A DNA stretch of 32,941 bases from Alphaproteobacteria bacterium. GTDB taxonomy: Bacteria > Pseudomonadota > Alphaproteobacteria > Rhizobiales > Hyphomicrobiaceae. This document shows, in pieces, positions 26,170 through 32,941 of the stretch. Position 1 is the first letter of the stretch, and each line of letters opens with the position of its first letter. The stretch spans positions 1-32,941 of the forward strand of contig JAHZKP010000066.1 in the NCBI GenBank assembly GCA_022600345.1, written 5' to 3'. A model generated the notes under the pieces. That model was not told the DNA's origin, did no database searches, and saw nothing but the letters and a program-made list of their open reading frames with translations. Both the position numbers and the translations under genes were made by a program.

Positions 26170-26874
26170 TCAAGCCGTCGCTTCGGTCACCGCGACGAGG
26201 GCGCTTTCGAAGATGCGGCGGCCGTCAGTGCCGCCAAGCGGTTTTTCGAACAAGCGCTCGGGGTGGGGCATCATGCCAACAATTCGTCCCGTGGGATCGG
26301 TGATGCCGGCGATGTTGCGCTGGGAGCCGTTAGGATTTGCTGCGTCCGTGACTTCGCCGTCAGAATTGCAGTAACGGAATGCCACAAGGTTTTCGGATTC
26401 CAGCCGGTTCAGGGTGTCATCATCTGCGAAGTAATTGCCGTCGTGGTGGGCGACGGGAATGCGCGTGACCTCGCCCTTGCGGTAGCAGCGGGTGAAAAAC
26501 GTCGTTTCGTTTTCGCAAGCGACATGGACGTCCTTGCATACGAACAGTAGCGATGCGTTTCGCATCAGAGCTCCGGGCAGTAGGCCGGTTTCCAACAGGA
26601 CCTGGAAGCCGTTGCAGATGCCCAGCACGGGGGTTCCAGCCTTTGCCTTGGCGACGACGTCGCGCATGATCGGGGATTTGGCGGCCATCGCTCCGCAGCG
26701 CAGGTAGTCGCCGAAAGAAAAGCCGCCGGGCAGGATGATCAGATCGCTTGGCGGTACTTCCGTTTCCCCATGCCAGACCATATTGGCCTTCGTGCCGGTG
26801 ACCGTTTCGGTGGCGACCTTGACGTCGCGGTCACAGTTGGAACCGGGGAATACAATGACGGAGGCGCGGATCAT
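26170..26874 (-). CDS. purQ: Phosphoribosylformylglycinamidine synthase, glutaminase subunit
   Basis: This 234-residue class I glutamine amidotransferase supplies ammonia to PurL for conversion of FGAR to FGAM in purine synthesis. The catalytic Cys is in GICNGFQ (C87), and the His/Glu pair in MMPHPE (H204, E206). FPGSNCDRD at the N-terminus is the PurQ signature. It starts with an ATGA overlap with the stop of the exported protein gene, so it is the last gene of the tightly packed purC-purS cluster. No purL follows it on this strand; the next DNA is the palindrome at 26091-26148. Confidence 0.96.
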   Translation of the reverse strand: MIRASVIVFPGSNCDRDVKVATETVTGTKANMVWHGETEVPPSDLIILPGGFSFGDYLRCGAMAAKSPIMRDVVAKAKAGTPVLGICNGFQVLLETGLLPGALMRNASLLFVCKDVHVACENETTFFTRCYRKGEVTRIPVAHHDGNYFADDDTLNRLESENLVAFRYCNSDGEVTDAANPNGSQRNIAGITDPTGRIVGMMPHPERLFEKPLGGTDGRRIFESALVAVTEATA

Positions 26875-27485
26875 TTCGGATTTTCCGTTTGGTTTGGTTG
26901 GGCGGCTGGAGCTGACGTGCCGTCGGCTTTAGGCTTGGCAATGTCCGTGTCTGTCGGAGCCGGGTCGGCTGGCTTGGCCGAATCGCCCGTTGCCGCCAAT
27001 TTACATTCGCCGCGCTCCAGTGCCGCCAACTGCTTGTTGCGGAAGGAGGAGGCTTTCAGCTCAAGGGTTTTGGGATCGATACTGACGAGGACAAGCGTTG
27101 TCTCGTCGTCGATCTGGGTGAGCGCCATCGGCTTTGGCGACCAGAGCTGGATTGCGCCGTCCTTGCCTTGGGTCAGGGGGCAGTCGGGCTTGCATGTCTC
27201 AGGCGTTGTGACCGCAAACGACGAATCGTGATCGGAGCTGCTGCTGGCAATCTTCCAACGGCCACCACCTTTGGGGGCTTTAGGATCGTCGAGCCGCATT
27301 TCGATGAGAATCGTTCCCTGGCTGGCCTTGAAGGGGTTGGCATCAAGGATGACGGCGCTTGTTTCACAGGTCAGGGGGGCTGGTTTCGTCAGGTCGAGGG
27401 TGTCTGCGGCCAATAGCGATGATGAAGCCAGAAGGGCTATCGCCCCAAACGCCAATGCGTAGCTCATTTGCCGGTTTGTGTTCAT
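26871..27485 (-). CDS. Exported protein embedded in the purine operon
   Basis: The ATG at 27485 gives 204 residues. There is a signal peptide (hydrophobic 8-25, cleavage likely after LLA near 26), then a mature domain with cysteines in [15 protein letters not shown] and GECKLA. The last 40 residues are a low-complexity Pro/Ala/Lys/Asp tail ([19 protein letters not shown]). Its start overlaps the stop of the small membrane protein (TGATG), and its stop overlaps the purQ start (ATGA). So translation is coupled to purine genes on both sides, although an exported protein has no obvious place in purine synthesis. No family recognised. Confidence 0.8.
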   Translation of the reverse strand: MNTNRQMSYALAFGAIALLASSSLLAADTLDLTKPAPLTCETSAVILDANPFKASQGTILIEMRLDDPKAPKGGGRWKIASSSSDHDSSFAVTTPETCKPDCPLTQGKDGAIQLWSPKPMALTQIDDETTLVLVSIDPKTLELKASSFRNKQLAALERGECKLAATGDSAKPADPAPTDTDIAKPKADGTSAPAAQPNQTENPK

Positions 27486-27613
27486 CACAGGACCATCAGC
27501 ACAGTTATAATTGCAGCTATCAGCGGCACGAGAATAAAGATCGCAGCCTTTATGGCCAAGAAACGGACGGCGCGGGCGGCATCAGCGCCGCCCGATTTGT
27601 GCTTGTCGGACAT
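27485..27613 (-). CDS. 42-residue membrane protein between purS and the exported protein
   Basis: This short reading frame encodes a basic start (MSDKHKSGGADAARAVRF) followed by one hydrophobic helix (about 19-41, IKAAIFILVPLIAAIITVLMVL). It begins 15 nt after the purS stop, and its TGA overlaps the next ATG. A small membrane protein in this position beside purS/purQ is, to my memory, known in Hyphomicrobiales under a name such as 'phosphoribosylformylglycinamidine synthase-associated small membrane protein'. The role is unknown; it might tether the FGAM synthase complex to the membrane. Confidence 0.82.
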   Translation of the reverse strand: MSDKHKSGGADAARAVRFLAIKAAIFILVPLIAAIITVLMVL

Positions 27614-27628
27614 GGCTGCGCGCGGGCC

Positions 27629-27871
27629 TTAGCTGACCAGTTCAAATGAGTAGTTTTCAATCACCGTATTGGCGAGAAGCTTCTGACACATCTGCTCGAC
27701 TTCCTCGCGGGCGGCTGCCTCATTTGCAGCATTGAGATCGAGTTCGATCAACTTGCCCTGGCGGACGTCGGAGACGCCGTCGAAACCAAGCGAGTCCAAT
27801 GCGTGCTCGATGGCTTTGCCTTGCGGGTCGAGGACACCATTCTTCAAAGTGATCTTGATCAGGGCTTTCAT
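27629..27871 (-). CDS. purS: Phosphoribosylformylglycinamidine synthase subunit PurS
   Basis: This 80-residue protein has the PurS outline: MKALIKITLKNGVLDPQGKA, then LGFDGVSDVRQGKLIELDL and the final helix EEVEQMCQKLLANTVIENYSF. It bridges PurQ and PurL in the three-part FGAM synthase of alphaproteobacteria and Gram-positives. It lies 79 bp downstream of the purC stop. The length is normal for the family. Confidence 0.95.
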   Translation of the reverse strand: MKALIKITLKNGVLDPQGKAIEHALDSLGFDGVSDVRQGKLIELDLNAANEAAAREEVEQMCQKLLANTVIENYSFELVS

Positions 27872-27906
27872 TGGCGCGGCCTGTTTGGTTAATGGCGAAT
27901 ACCGTC

Positions 27907-27937
27907 ATGCGTCCTGGCCGAGATCGGCAGAACGCAT
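27907..27937 (-). other. Hairpin in the purC-purS space
   Basis: ATGCGT/ACGCAT (27907-27912, 27932-27937) encloses GCCGA/TCGGC with a 2-nt loop and a small internal loop. It has no T run, so it is unlikely to terminate; it could stabilise or process the mRNA between purC and purS. Confidence 0.4.
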
Positions 27938-27950
27938 GCGGAGAGAGGTA

Positions 27951-28742
27951 TCAGTGAGGCTTGCCTTCGGGCGTGTTTGAGGACACGAGCACCGGAGTGG
28001 AGCCGACGGCCGGGCGGTTCTCATTCAGGATGCCAAGACGGCGGGCGACTTCCTGATAGGCTTCCAGCATGCCGCCAAGATCCTGGCGGAAGCGGTCCTT
28101 ATCGAGCTTGTCGTTGGTCTTGACGTCCCACAGACGGCAGCAGTCGGGGCTGATCTCGTCAGCCAGAATGATGCGCATCATGTCGTTTTCCCATTGGCGG
28201 CCGAACTCGACCTTGAAGTCGACGAGGCGGATGCCGATGCCCAGGAACAGGCCGACGAGGAAGTCGTTGATGCGCAGGGCGAGCTGCATCATTTCGTCGA
28301 TCTCCTGGGGGGCAGCCCAGGCGAATGCGGTGATGTGTTCTTCGGAGACCATCGGGTCGCCCAGCTTGTCGTCCTTGTAGTAGAATTCGATGATCGAACG
28401 GGGGAGGGCTGAGCCTTCCTCCAGGCCGAGGCGTTTGGCAAGCGAGCCGGCGGCGATATTGCGCACAACCACTTCGATCGGCACGATTTCGACTTCGCGG
28501 ATCAACTGCTCACGCATGTTCAAGCGACGGATGAAGTGCGTGGGCACGCCGATTTCGCCGAGTTTCCCGAAGATCAATTCGGAAATGCGGTTATTGAGGA
28601 CGCCTTTGCCCTCAAACAGTTCGTGCTTTTCGGCGTTGAAGGCTGTCGCATCATCCTTGAAGTGCTGGATGAGGGTTCCCGGTTCTGGGCCTTCATAGAG
28701 GATCTTGGCTTTGCCCTCGTAGATGCGGCGGCGCCTATTCAT
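27951..28742 (-). CDS. purC: SAICAR synthetase
   Basis: PurC joins aspartate to CAIR using ATP to give SAICAR. The protein begins [16 protein letters not shown] (the EGKAK ATP-binding start) and has the conserved [13 protein letters not shown]-like segment (here [16 protein letters not shown]) and the DFKVEFGR...ISPD...LWD motif with catalytic acidic residues. From ATG 28742, which has AAAGGA upstream, it is 263 residues. The frame also opens at 28772, but without a Shine-Dalgarno sequence. It is the first gene of the purC-purS-...-purQ block. An AT-rich stretch at 28786-28802 may hold its promoter. Confidence 0.95.
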   Translation of the reverse strand: MNRRRRIYEGKAKILYEGPEPGTLIQHFKDDATAFNAEKHELFEGKGVLNNRISELIFGKLGEIGVPTHFIRRLNMREQLIREVEIVPIEVVVRNIAAGSLAKRLGLEEGSALPRSIIEFYYKDDKLGDPMVSEEHITAFAWAAPQEIDEMMQLALRINDFLVGLFLGIGIRLVDFKVEFGRQWENDMMRIILADEISPDCCRLWDVKTNDKLDKDRFRQDLGGMLEAYQEVARRLGILNENRPAVGSTPVLVSSNTPEGKPH

Positions 28743-29111
28743 GCCTGGTCCTTTAAGAATGATCGAGCTCATGACACATACTTGTTGTTATACATATATA
28801 TCGGCATGCAAAAGGGCTTGTGGAAGCCCTATGGTGCCGCAGGCGTCGTTGCGCCATCCCGCAGGTTTGGTTTCCTCGCTCGCTATTTGTTCTTGTAGCG
28901 GTTCGGACGGGTGAGATTAGCGGAACGGCTCGTGCGAAACAATGTTAACGATGGTGGAAATCGTCAGCATCGTTTCCAGCGCCACAAGCCATTGATTTGG
29001 CTTGGCTTAGAGACTATTTCAAGGTGTCGGCGGATTGGGTTAACCGACCCGTTGCCGACAATTCCGGCGGGTAGTGTGCCGGAATAATACAGCTACAGGT
29101 GGAGGCCGAAT
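28743..29111. other. Divergent intergenic region between purC and the zeta-inhibitor gene
   Basis: These 369 bp hold the promoters of both genes. Visible signals are the AT-rich TATACATATATAT tract near purC (28786-28802), a hairpin AGGGCTT/AAGCCCT (28813-28830), a possible plus-strand promoter TTGATT (28992-28997) with TATTTC (29015-29020) 17 nt later, and an inverted repeat ATTCCGGC/GCCGGAAT (29061-29068, 29078-29085) just before the zeta gene. No gene is apparent. Confidence 0.45.
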
Positions 29112-29438
29112 ATGAGCACATTTGACGAACGCGAGAAGGGTTTTGAGAAGAAATTTGCGATGGATCAGGACCTGAAATTCAAGGCTGAAGCCCGCCGCAA
29201 CAACGTTCTGGCGGCGTGGGCTGCCGAAAAATTGGGAATCACCGGCGACGATGTTGCCGAATACAAGAAGGCTGTGCGCAAGGCCGACCTGGAAGAAGCT
29301 GGCGATGACGATGTGTTTCGTAAGATTCGCGCGGATTTTGACGCCAAGGGTGTCAGTATTTCTGATGAAGAACTGCGCGCCCAGATGGTGACCAGCATGG
29401 AAAAGGTGATCGCCGACATTGAAGCCGAGCGCGGCTGA
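29112..29438 (+). CDS. DUF1476 protein, F1-ATPase zeta inhibitor subunit
   Basis: This 108-residue protein starts MSTFDEREKGFEKKFAMDQDLKFK, the diagnostic N-terminus of DUF1476. In Paracoccus this protein is the zeta subunit that binds the alpha/beta interface of the F1FO ATP synthase and blocks ATP hydrolysis. The N-terminal part is the inhibitory helix, and the rest is a four-helix bundle. The family is nearly restricted to alphaproteobacteria, a main support for the taxonomic call. GGTGGAGG lies 6 nt before the ATG. It is alone on the plus strand and converges with the hydrolase gene 15 bp away. Confidence 0.93.
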   Translation: MSTFDEREKGFEKKFAMDQDLKFKAEARRNNVLAAWAAEKLGITGDDVAEYKKAVRKADLEEAGDDDVFRKIRADFDAKGVSISDEELRAQMVTSMEKVIADIEAERG

Positions 29439-29453
29439 CCGCCAATTTGGGCG

Positions 29454-30032
29454 TTAGCCCAGTTCTTTCATGAACAATCCGAAGCGCAACAACCCCTCCG
29501 GCCACGGACCGTGGCCGGAGTTTACGTTTAAGTGTCCGACCTCGCCGGCTTCGATCAATTTGGCGCCCCAGACCCGGCTGAGTTGTTTGGCGCGGCCAAG
29601 CTGGCAGTAGGGGTCGTTGGATGAAGCAACGAGCATACTGGGGAAGGGCAAAGTGGCCGTCGGAATCGGTGCGAAGCCGCTCAGTGACTTGCTGGCTTCA
29701 TAACCGCGGGTGACGGGCCAATCCTGGACATTGTCGACGTCGGCGGGGGCGACGAAAAAGGCGCCGGCGATTTTACCCTCAGGCAGCCTTGGTGCTGTGT
29801 GGGCGAGCGTGATGACACCCAGGCTGTGGGCAACCAGGACGACAGGGCGCCGGGCAATCTCAACAGCCTTGATAATGCGGTCTGACCAGGCTTCGAGGTT
29901 TGGTTCGAACCATTCCTCCTGCTCGATGCGCCGGGCGGTTTTTAAGCTGCGCTGCCAGCGGCTTTGCCAATGGTCTTTTTCCGAGCCCGACCAGCCGGGA
30001 ATAATCAGGATGTCTGCGTGGGCAGTCTTCAT
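29454..30032 (-). CDS. RBBP9/YdeN-family alpha/beta hydrolase
   Basis: This 192-residue serine hydrolase shows the family's opening (DILIIPGWSGSEKDHWQ), the nucleophile elbow AHSLG (Ser70), the catalytic Asp in SSNDPY (Asp140) and the His in GHLNVNSGHGPWPEG (His167). Members are small cytosolic esterases of unknown physiological substrate. It converges with the zeta-inhibitor gene. Its C-terminal codons contain an 11-bp palindrome (29497-29519) that could terminate the opposing transcript. It is the next gene after the Uma2 pair on the minus strand. Confidence 0.9.
   Translation of the reverse strand: MKTAHADILIIPGWSGSEKDHWQSRWQRSLKTARRIEQEEWFEPNLEAWSDRIIKAVEIARRPVVLVAHSLGVITLAHTAPRLPEGKIAGAFFVAPADVDNVQDWPVTRGYEASKSLSGFAPIPTATLPFPSMLVASSNDPYCQLGRAKQLSRVWGAKLIEAGEVGHLNVNSGHGPWPEGLLRFGLFMKELG
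29497..29519 (+). terminator. Palindrome inside the hydrolase gene, possible terminator for the zeta gene
   Basis: TCCGGCCACGG and CCGTGGCCGGA (11-bp arms, one central base) form a strong stem. It lies about 60 bp after the zeta stop codon on the plus strand and is followed by GTTTACGTTT. It encodes the GHGPWPEG segment of the hydrolase on the other strand. The terminator role is inferred. Confidence 0.4.
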
Positions 30033-30127
30033 TTAACCACCGTGTTTGATAGGGCTTTGGAAAGTCGCTTGTTTGCGAATAGCAAGCGGGAAAAAGAGTG
30101 GCGGAGCGGTCGGTTCTCAATCCAGGC

Positions 30128-30709
30128 TCAGGTGGTGCCGATGCCGCGATAGATTTCTTCCAAGGGGATCGACAGGCCGAGGGCTGGGATTTCGATGGCT
30201 GCATCGCGGCCGGAGATTTCGAGAGGCTTAATAGGCATAGGGCCGGTTGGGTTGGCGCCGTCCTCGCAGGTCCTGATCCAGGCCCATACGATCGGTTCGT
30301 CCTGGCTGGCGACGATATAGGCGGCGAGCGAGGGAAGTGAGCCGTATTCTGAGGGCTTTTCGGTCATGTCGGTGCCAACGGATGATGGGGACAGGACCTC
30401 GATCAACATGGCGGGGGTCGTCGTCGTCAAGGCATCGCCATCGCCCCCGGCGGCCTCGACCAGGACATCGGGGTAGCGAATGGTGTCGCCTATCTCAACG
30501 GCGAAATCGGCGATATAGGCGGTCCATCGTTCCGCATCGATCTGGGACAGAAGCGAGCCTACGAACCTCGTGCAGATCAAGGCGTGTTTTCGCGTCGTTC
30601 CAGCCTGCATGACAACTTGTGCCCCCTTCAATTCGTAGTGGCCCTGCTGGCGTTGGACCCAACGCAGGAACTCGGGCTTTGTCAGCTTGAGGTCGAGGGG
30701 GGCGTTCAT
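30128..30709 (-). CDS. Uma2-family protein, copy A
   Basis: This 193-residue protein has the Uma2 (PD-(D/E)XK-like, PF05685 type) pattern: helix KPEFLRWVQRQQGHYEL, then RYPDVLVEA with Asp81, IEVLSPSS with Glu104 and Lys118 of TEKPSEY, and the YIVASQDEPIVWAWIR segment. Uma2 proteins are putative nucleases, often in multiple copies in cyanobacteria and proteobacteria, with no established role. The start at 30709 has AAGGAG 8 nt upstream; the frame open to 30757 is less likely. Residues 1-29 and 70-193 are nearly identical to copy B, but 30-69 are not. Confidence 0.88.
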   Translation of the reverse strand: MNAPLDLKLTKPEFLRWVQRQQGHYELKGAQVVMQAGTTRKHALICTRFVGSLLSQIDAERWTAYIADFAVEIGDTIRYPDVLVEAAGGDGDALTTTTPAMLIEVLSPSSVGTDMTEKPSEYGSLPSLAAYIVASQDEPIVWAWIRTCEDGANPTGPMPIKPLEISGRDAAIEIPALGLSIPLEEIYRGIGTT

Positions 30710-30786
30710 GTCAGGCGTCTCCTTAGCCAGTATAATGGCAGCCCGAAGATGCAGCAAATGCTGGCATGCGGGTGGTCAAATGCCGG

Positions 30787-31368
30787 TTAAGGCGTGCCGA
30801 TGCCGCGATAGATTTCTTGCAAGGGGATCGACAGGCCGAGGGCTGGGATTTCGATGGCTGCATCGCGGCCGGAGATTTCGAGAGGCTTTGTGGGCATCGG
30901 GCCGGTTGGGTTGGCGCCGTCCTCGCAGGTCCTGATCCAAGCCCAAACGATCGGTTCGTCCTGGCTGGCGACGATATAGGCGGCGAGCGAGGGAAGTGAG
31001 CCGTATTCTGAGGGCTTTTCGGTCATGTCGGTGCCCACGGATGATGGGGACAGGACCTCGATCAACATGGCGGGGGTCTTCGTCGTCAAGGCATCGCCAT
31101 CGCCCCCGGCGGCCTCGACCAGGACATCGGGGTAGCGAATGGTGTCGCCTATCTCAACGGCAAGATCGGTGCCGCCGACCACCCAACTGCTGTCGTCCAG
31201 CCGTTTCGCGATTTCGACGATGAAGCGGTTATAGACGAGCCAATGCCGCCTGGTGGTCCCTGCATGCATCATGACTTGCCCGCCCTTCAATTCGTAGTGG
31301 CCCTGCTGGCGTTGGACCCAACGCAGGAACTCGGGCTTTGTCAGCTTGAGGTCGAGGGGGGCGTTCAT
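30787..31368 (-). CDS. Uma2-family protein, copy B
   Basis: This is a second 193-residue Uma2 protein with the same acidic and lysine residues as copy A (Asp81, Glu104, Lys118), 77 bp upstream of it on the same strand. The leader including AAGGAG and the start are duplicated as well. Outside residues 30-69 the two match in 149 of 153 positions (4 differences: 97, 160, 184, 193). Inside they match in 15 of 40. The variable part lies just before the first catalytic strand. Function as for copy A is unknown. Confidence 0.88.
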   Translation of the reverse strand: MNAPLDLKLTKPEFLRWVQRQQGHYELKGGQVMMHAGTTRRHWLVYNRFIVEIAKRLDDSSWVVGGTDLAVEIGDTIRYPDVLVEAAGGDGDALTTKTPAMLIEVLSPSSVGTDMTEKPSEYGSLPSLAAYIVASQDEPIVWAWIRTCEDGANPTGPMPTKPLEISGRDAAIEIPALGLSIPLQEIYRGIGTP

Positions 31369-31454
31369 GACTGGCGTCTCCTTAGCCCTGTTACCTTACT
31401 TGAGGTGCAACAAGCCGGCAACGCGACGGGCTGGGAAGGGTGAAGCCGGCACCA

Positions 31455-32756
31455 TCACCCGAAGACGCGCTTGAAGATCGTGTCGACATGCTTGAGGTGG
31501 TAGGCAATGTCGAACATGTCATCGAGTTCGTGAGCTGTCAGGTGCTTTGCGACTTCGGCGTCCGACTTCAATTCGCCCAGGAAATCGGCTCCCTCGTTCC
31601 AGGTTTTCATGGCGTTGCGCTGGACGTAGACGTAGGCGTTTTCGCGGGAAACACCTTTCTGGGTGAGGGCGAGCAGGACGCGTTGCGAATTGTGCAGGCC
31701 GGAGAGTTTGTCGAGATTGGCCTGCATGCGCTCTGGATAAACCACCAGTTTTTCGATGACGCCGGCCATTCGGTTCAATGCGAAGTCCAGTGTGACGGTG
31801 GCATCGGGGCCGATCATGCGCTCGACGGAGGAATGCGAGATATCGCGTTCGTGCCACAGGGCGACGTTTTCCATTGCCGGAAGTGCATAGGCGCGGACCA
31901 TGCGTGCAAGGCCGGTAAGGTTTTCGGTCAGCACGGGATTGCGCTTATGGGGCATGGCTGAAGAGCCCTTCTGGCCGGGGGAGAAATACTCTTCGGCTTC
32001 GAGGACTTCGGTGCGCTGCAGGTGGCGGACTTCGACGGCGAGGCGCTCCATTGAAGAGGCGATGACGCCCAGGGTGGCAAAGTACATGGCGTGACGGTCG
32101 CGCGGGATGACCTGGGTGGAGACCGGTTCAGGAACCAACCCCATCTTGTTGGCGACATGCTCTTCGACGCGCGGGTCGATATTGGCAAAGGTGCCGATGG
32201 CGCCGGAGATTGCACAGGTCGCGACTTCCTTGCGGGCGGCTTGGAGGCGGTCCTTGCAGCGCTGGAATTCGGCGAAGGCAAAGGCGAGTTTGACGCCGAA
32301 GGTTGTCGGTTCTGCGTGGATGCCGTGGCTACGTCCGATCGTGACGGTTGTTTTGTGTTCCTCAGCACGGGTTTTTAACGCTGCGAGCAACCGGTCGAGA
32401 TCGGCCAGCAGAAGGTCTGCGGCGCGTGTCAGTTGCACGTTGAGGCAGGTATCGAGCACGTCGGATGACGTCATGCCCTGGTGCACGAAGCGTGAGTCGT
32501 CGCCGATGAATTCGCCCAGGTGGGTGAGGAAGGCGATGACGTCGTGTTTGGTGACCGCTTCAATCTCGTCGATGCGGGCGATGTCGAATTCCGCCTTGCC
32601 GCCCTTTTCCCAGATGTTGTCGGCGGCTTCCTTGGGGATCATGCCGATCTGGGCCATGGCCGTTGCCGCATGGGCTTCGATTTCAAACCAGATGCGGAAG
32701 CGGGATTCTGGTGACCAGATTGCGGTCATCTGGGGACGGGAATAGCGCGGAATCAT
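31455..32756 (-). CDS. purB: Adenylosuccinate lyase
   Basis: This 433-residue fumarase/aspartase-superfamily enzyme splits SAICAR and adenylosuccinate, thus acting twice in purine synthesis. The catalytic loop GSSAMPHKRNP lies near 264-274, with the active Ser in SS; the general base region GRSHG is at about 141-145. TSSDV (about 96-100) is another conserved segment. It is the first gene of this minus-strand stretch and is followed (downstream) by the Uma2 pair 86 bp away. Its start has only a weak AAGA. SAICAR made by PurC encoded 3 kb downstream is its substrate. Confidence 0.96.
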   Translation of the reverse strand: MIPRYSRPQMTAIWSPESRFRIWFEIEAHAATAMAQIGMIPKEAADNIWEKGGKAEFDIARIDEIEAVTKHDVIAFLTHLGEFIGDDSRFVHQGMTSSDVLDTCLNVQLTRAADLLLADLDRLLAALKTRAEEHKTTVTIGRSHGIHAEPTTFGVKLAFAFAEFQRCKDRLQAARKEVATCAISGAIGTFANIDPRVEEHVANKMGLVPEPVSTQVIPRDRHAMYFATLGVIASSMERLAVEVRHLQRTEVLEAEEYFSPGQKGSSAMPHKRNPVLTENLTGLARMVRAYALPAMENVALWHERDISHSSVERMIGPDATVTLDFALNRMAGVIEKLVVYPERMQANLDKLSGLHNSQRVLLALTQKGVSRENAYVYVQRNAMKTWNEGADFLGELKSDAEVAKHLTAHELDDMFDIAYHLKHVDTIFKRVFG

Positions 32757-32941
32757 GAGCTGTCTTCTTTTCGTTCGCGATGGATCGGCTTTGCGTGCCT
32801 GCTAGAGCCCTTTCCGACCAAATCGATTCAATTCTGCTTCTCAAGCGGCGAGTCGATCCAGCAGGAAGGTGATGCAATTCGATCTGGTTGATCGGATAAA
32901 TCGCCTGACTCACTGGGCGGCCGCCGCTTGGAAGCCCGCAG
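32757..32941. other. Window end, upstream of purB, no gene seen
   Basis: These 185 bp lie upstream of purB and should hold its promoter. I see no ordered signal, and no gene is cut by the window edge as far as the sequence allows. Confidence 0.4.

Larger units (their letters stand above)
30128..31394. repeat. Tandem duplication carrying the two Uma2 genes
   Basis: The units 30128-30735 and 30787-31394 repeat with an offset of 659 bp and include the leaders and starts. Identity is near-complete except for the codons of residues 30-69 (about 30503-30622 and 31162-31281). Confidence 0.85.

Overview
The window looks like a chromosomal segment of an alphaproteobacterium, most likely Hyphomicrobiales (Hyphomicrobium/Filomicrobium-like). 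Evidence: the F1-ATPase zeta-type inhibitor (DUF1476), the MeaB GTPase, a purC-purS-small membrane protein-purQ cluster, class I ilvC, moderately high GC, and short CGTCAT...ATCCA(T/C)G palindromic intergenic repeats. The genus is an inference; no rRNA or tRNA gene is present to test it.

Layout. 1-780: a pair of palindromic repeats, then a cold-shock gene on the minus strand between two hairpins that share a 14-nt arm. 780-3662 (minus): LOG-family phosphoribohydrolase, HtpX-like membrane protease, MeaB. 4150-8634 (plus): a very large coiled-coil/LysM envelope protein and an Atm1-type ABC exporter. 8673-11143 (minus): serB, a Ca/Na antiporter and a VOC protein. 11216-16912 (plus): miaA, then ilvI and ilvH separated by three unrelated genes (small exported protein, glycosyltransferase, glutathione transferase). 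17288-20225 (plus): a 587-residue exported protein of unknown function, an ICMT-like membrane methyltransferase and a DUF2007-like protein. 20499-21020 (minus): a DUF1190/YgiB-like lipoprotein. 21349-22368: ilvC, so the three ilv genes of the shared valine/isoleucine pathway are spread over about 10 kb.

Accessory part. The last 105 bp of ilvC are repeated twice more downstream with an exact 160-bp period. All differences between copies are synonymous. Directly after lies an overlapping two-gene module (86-residue partner plus PIN-domain protein), which looks like an inserted toxin-antitoxin-like cassette using the ilvC 3' end. Next come a Tat-exported aldo/keto reductase coupled to a DUF6064 membrane protein, a 23-bp-period array of CCCCCTGGGTGA, a small exported protein, and a double palindrome.

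26170-32756 is a purine block read on the minus strand: purB, then (after two mosaic Uma2-family paralogues, an RBBP9-like hydrolase and the plus-strand zeta inhibitor gene) purC, purS, a 42-residue membrane protein, an exported protein and purQ. The last three are locked together by overlapping stop/start codons. purL is not adjacent.

The best candidates for something undescribed are the ilvC-tail array with its PIN module, the exported/membrane proteins embedded in the pur operon, and the Uma2 pair in which only a 40-residue segment has diverged.
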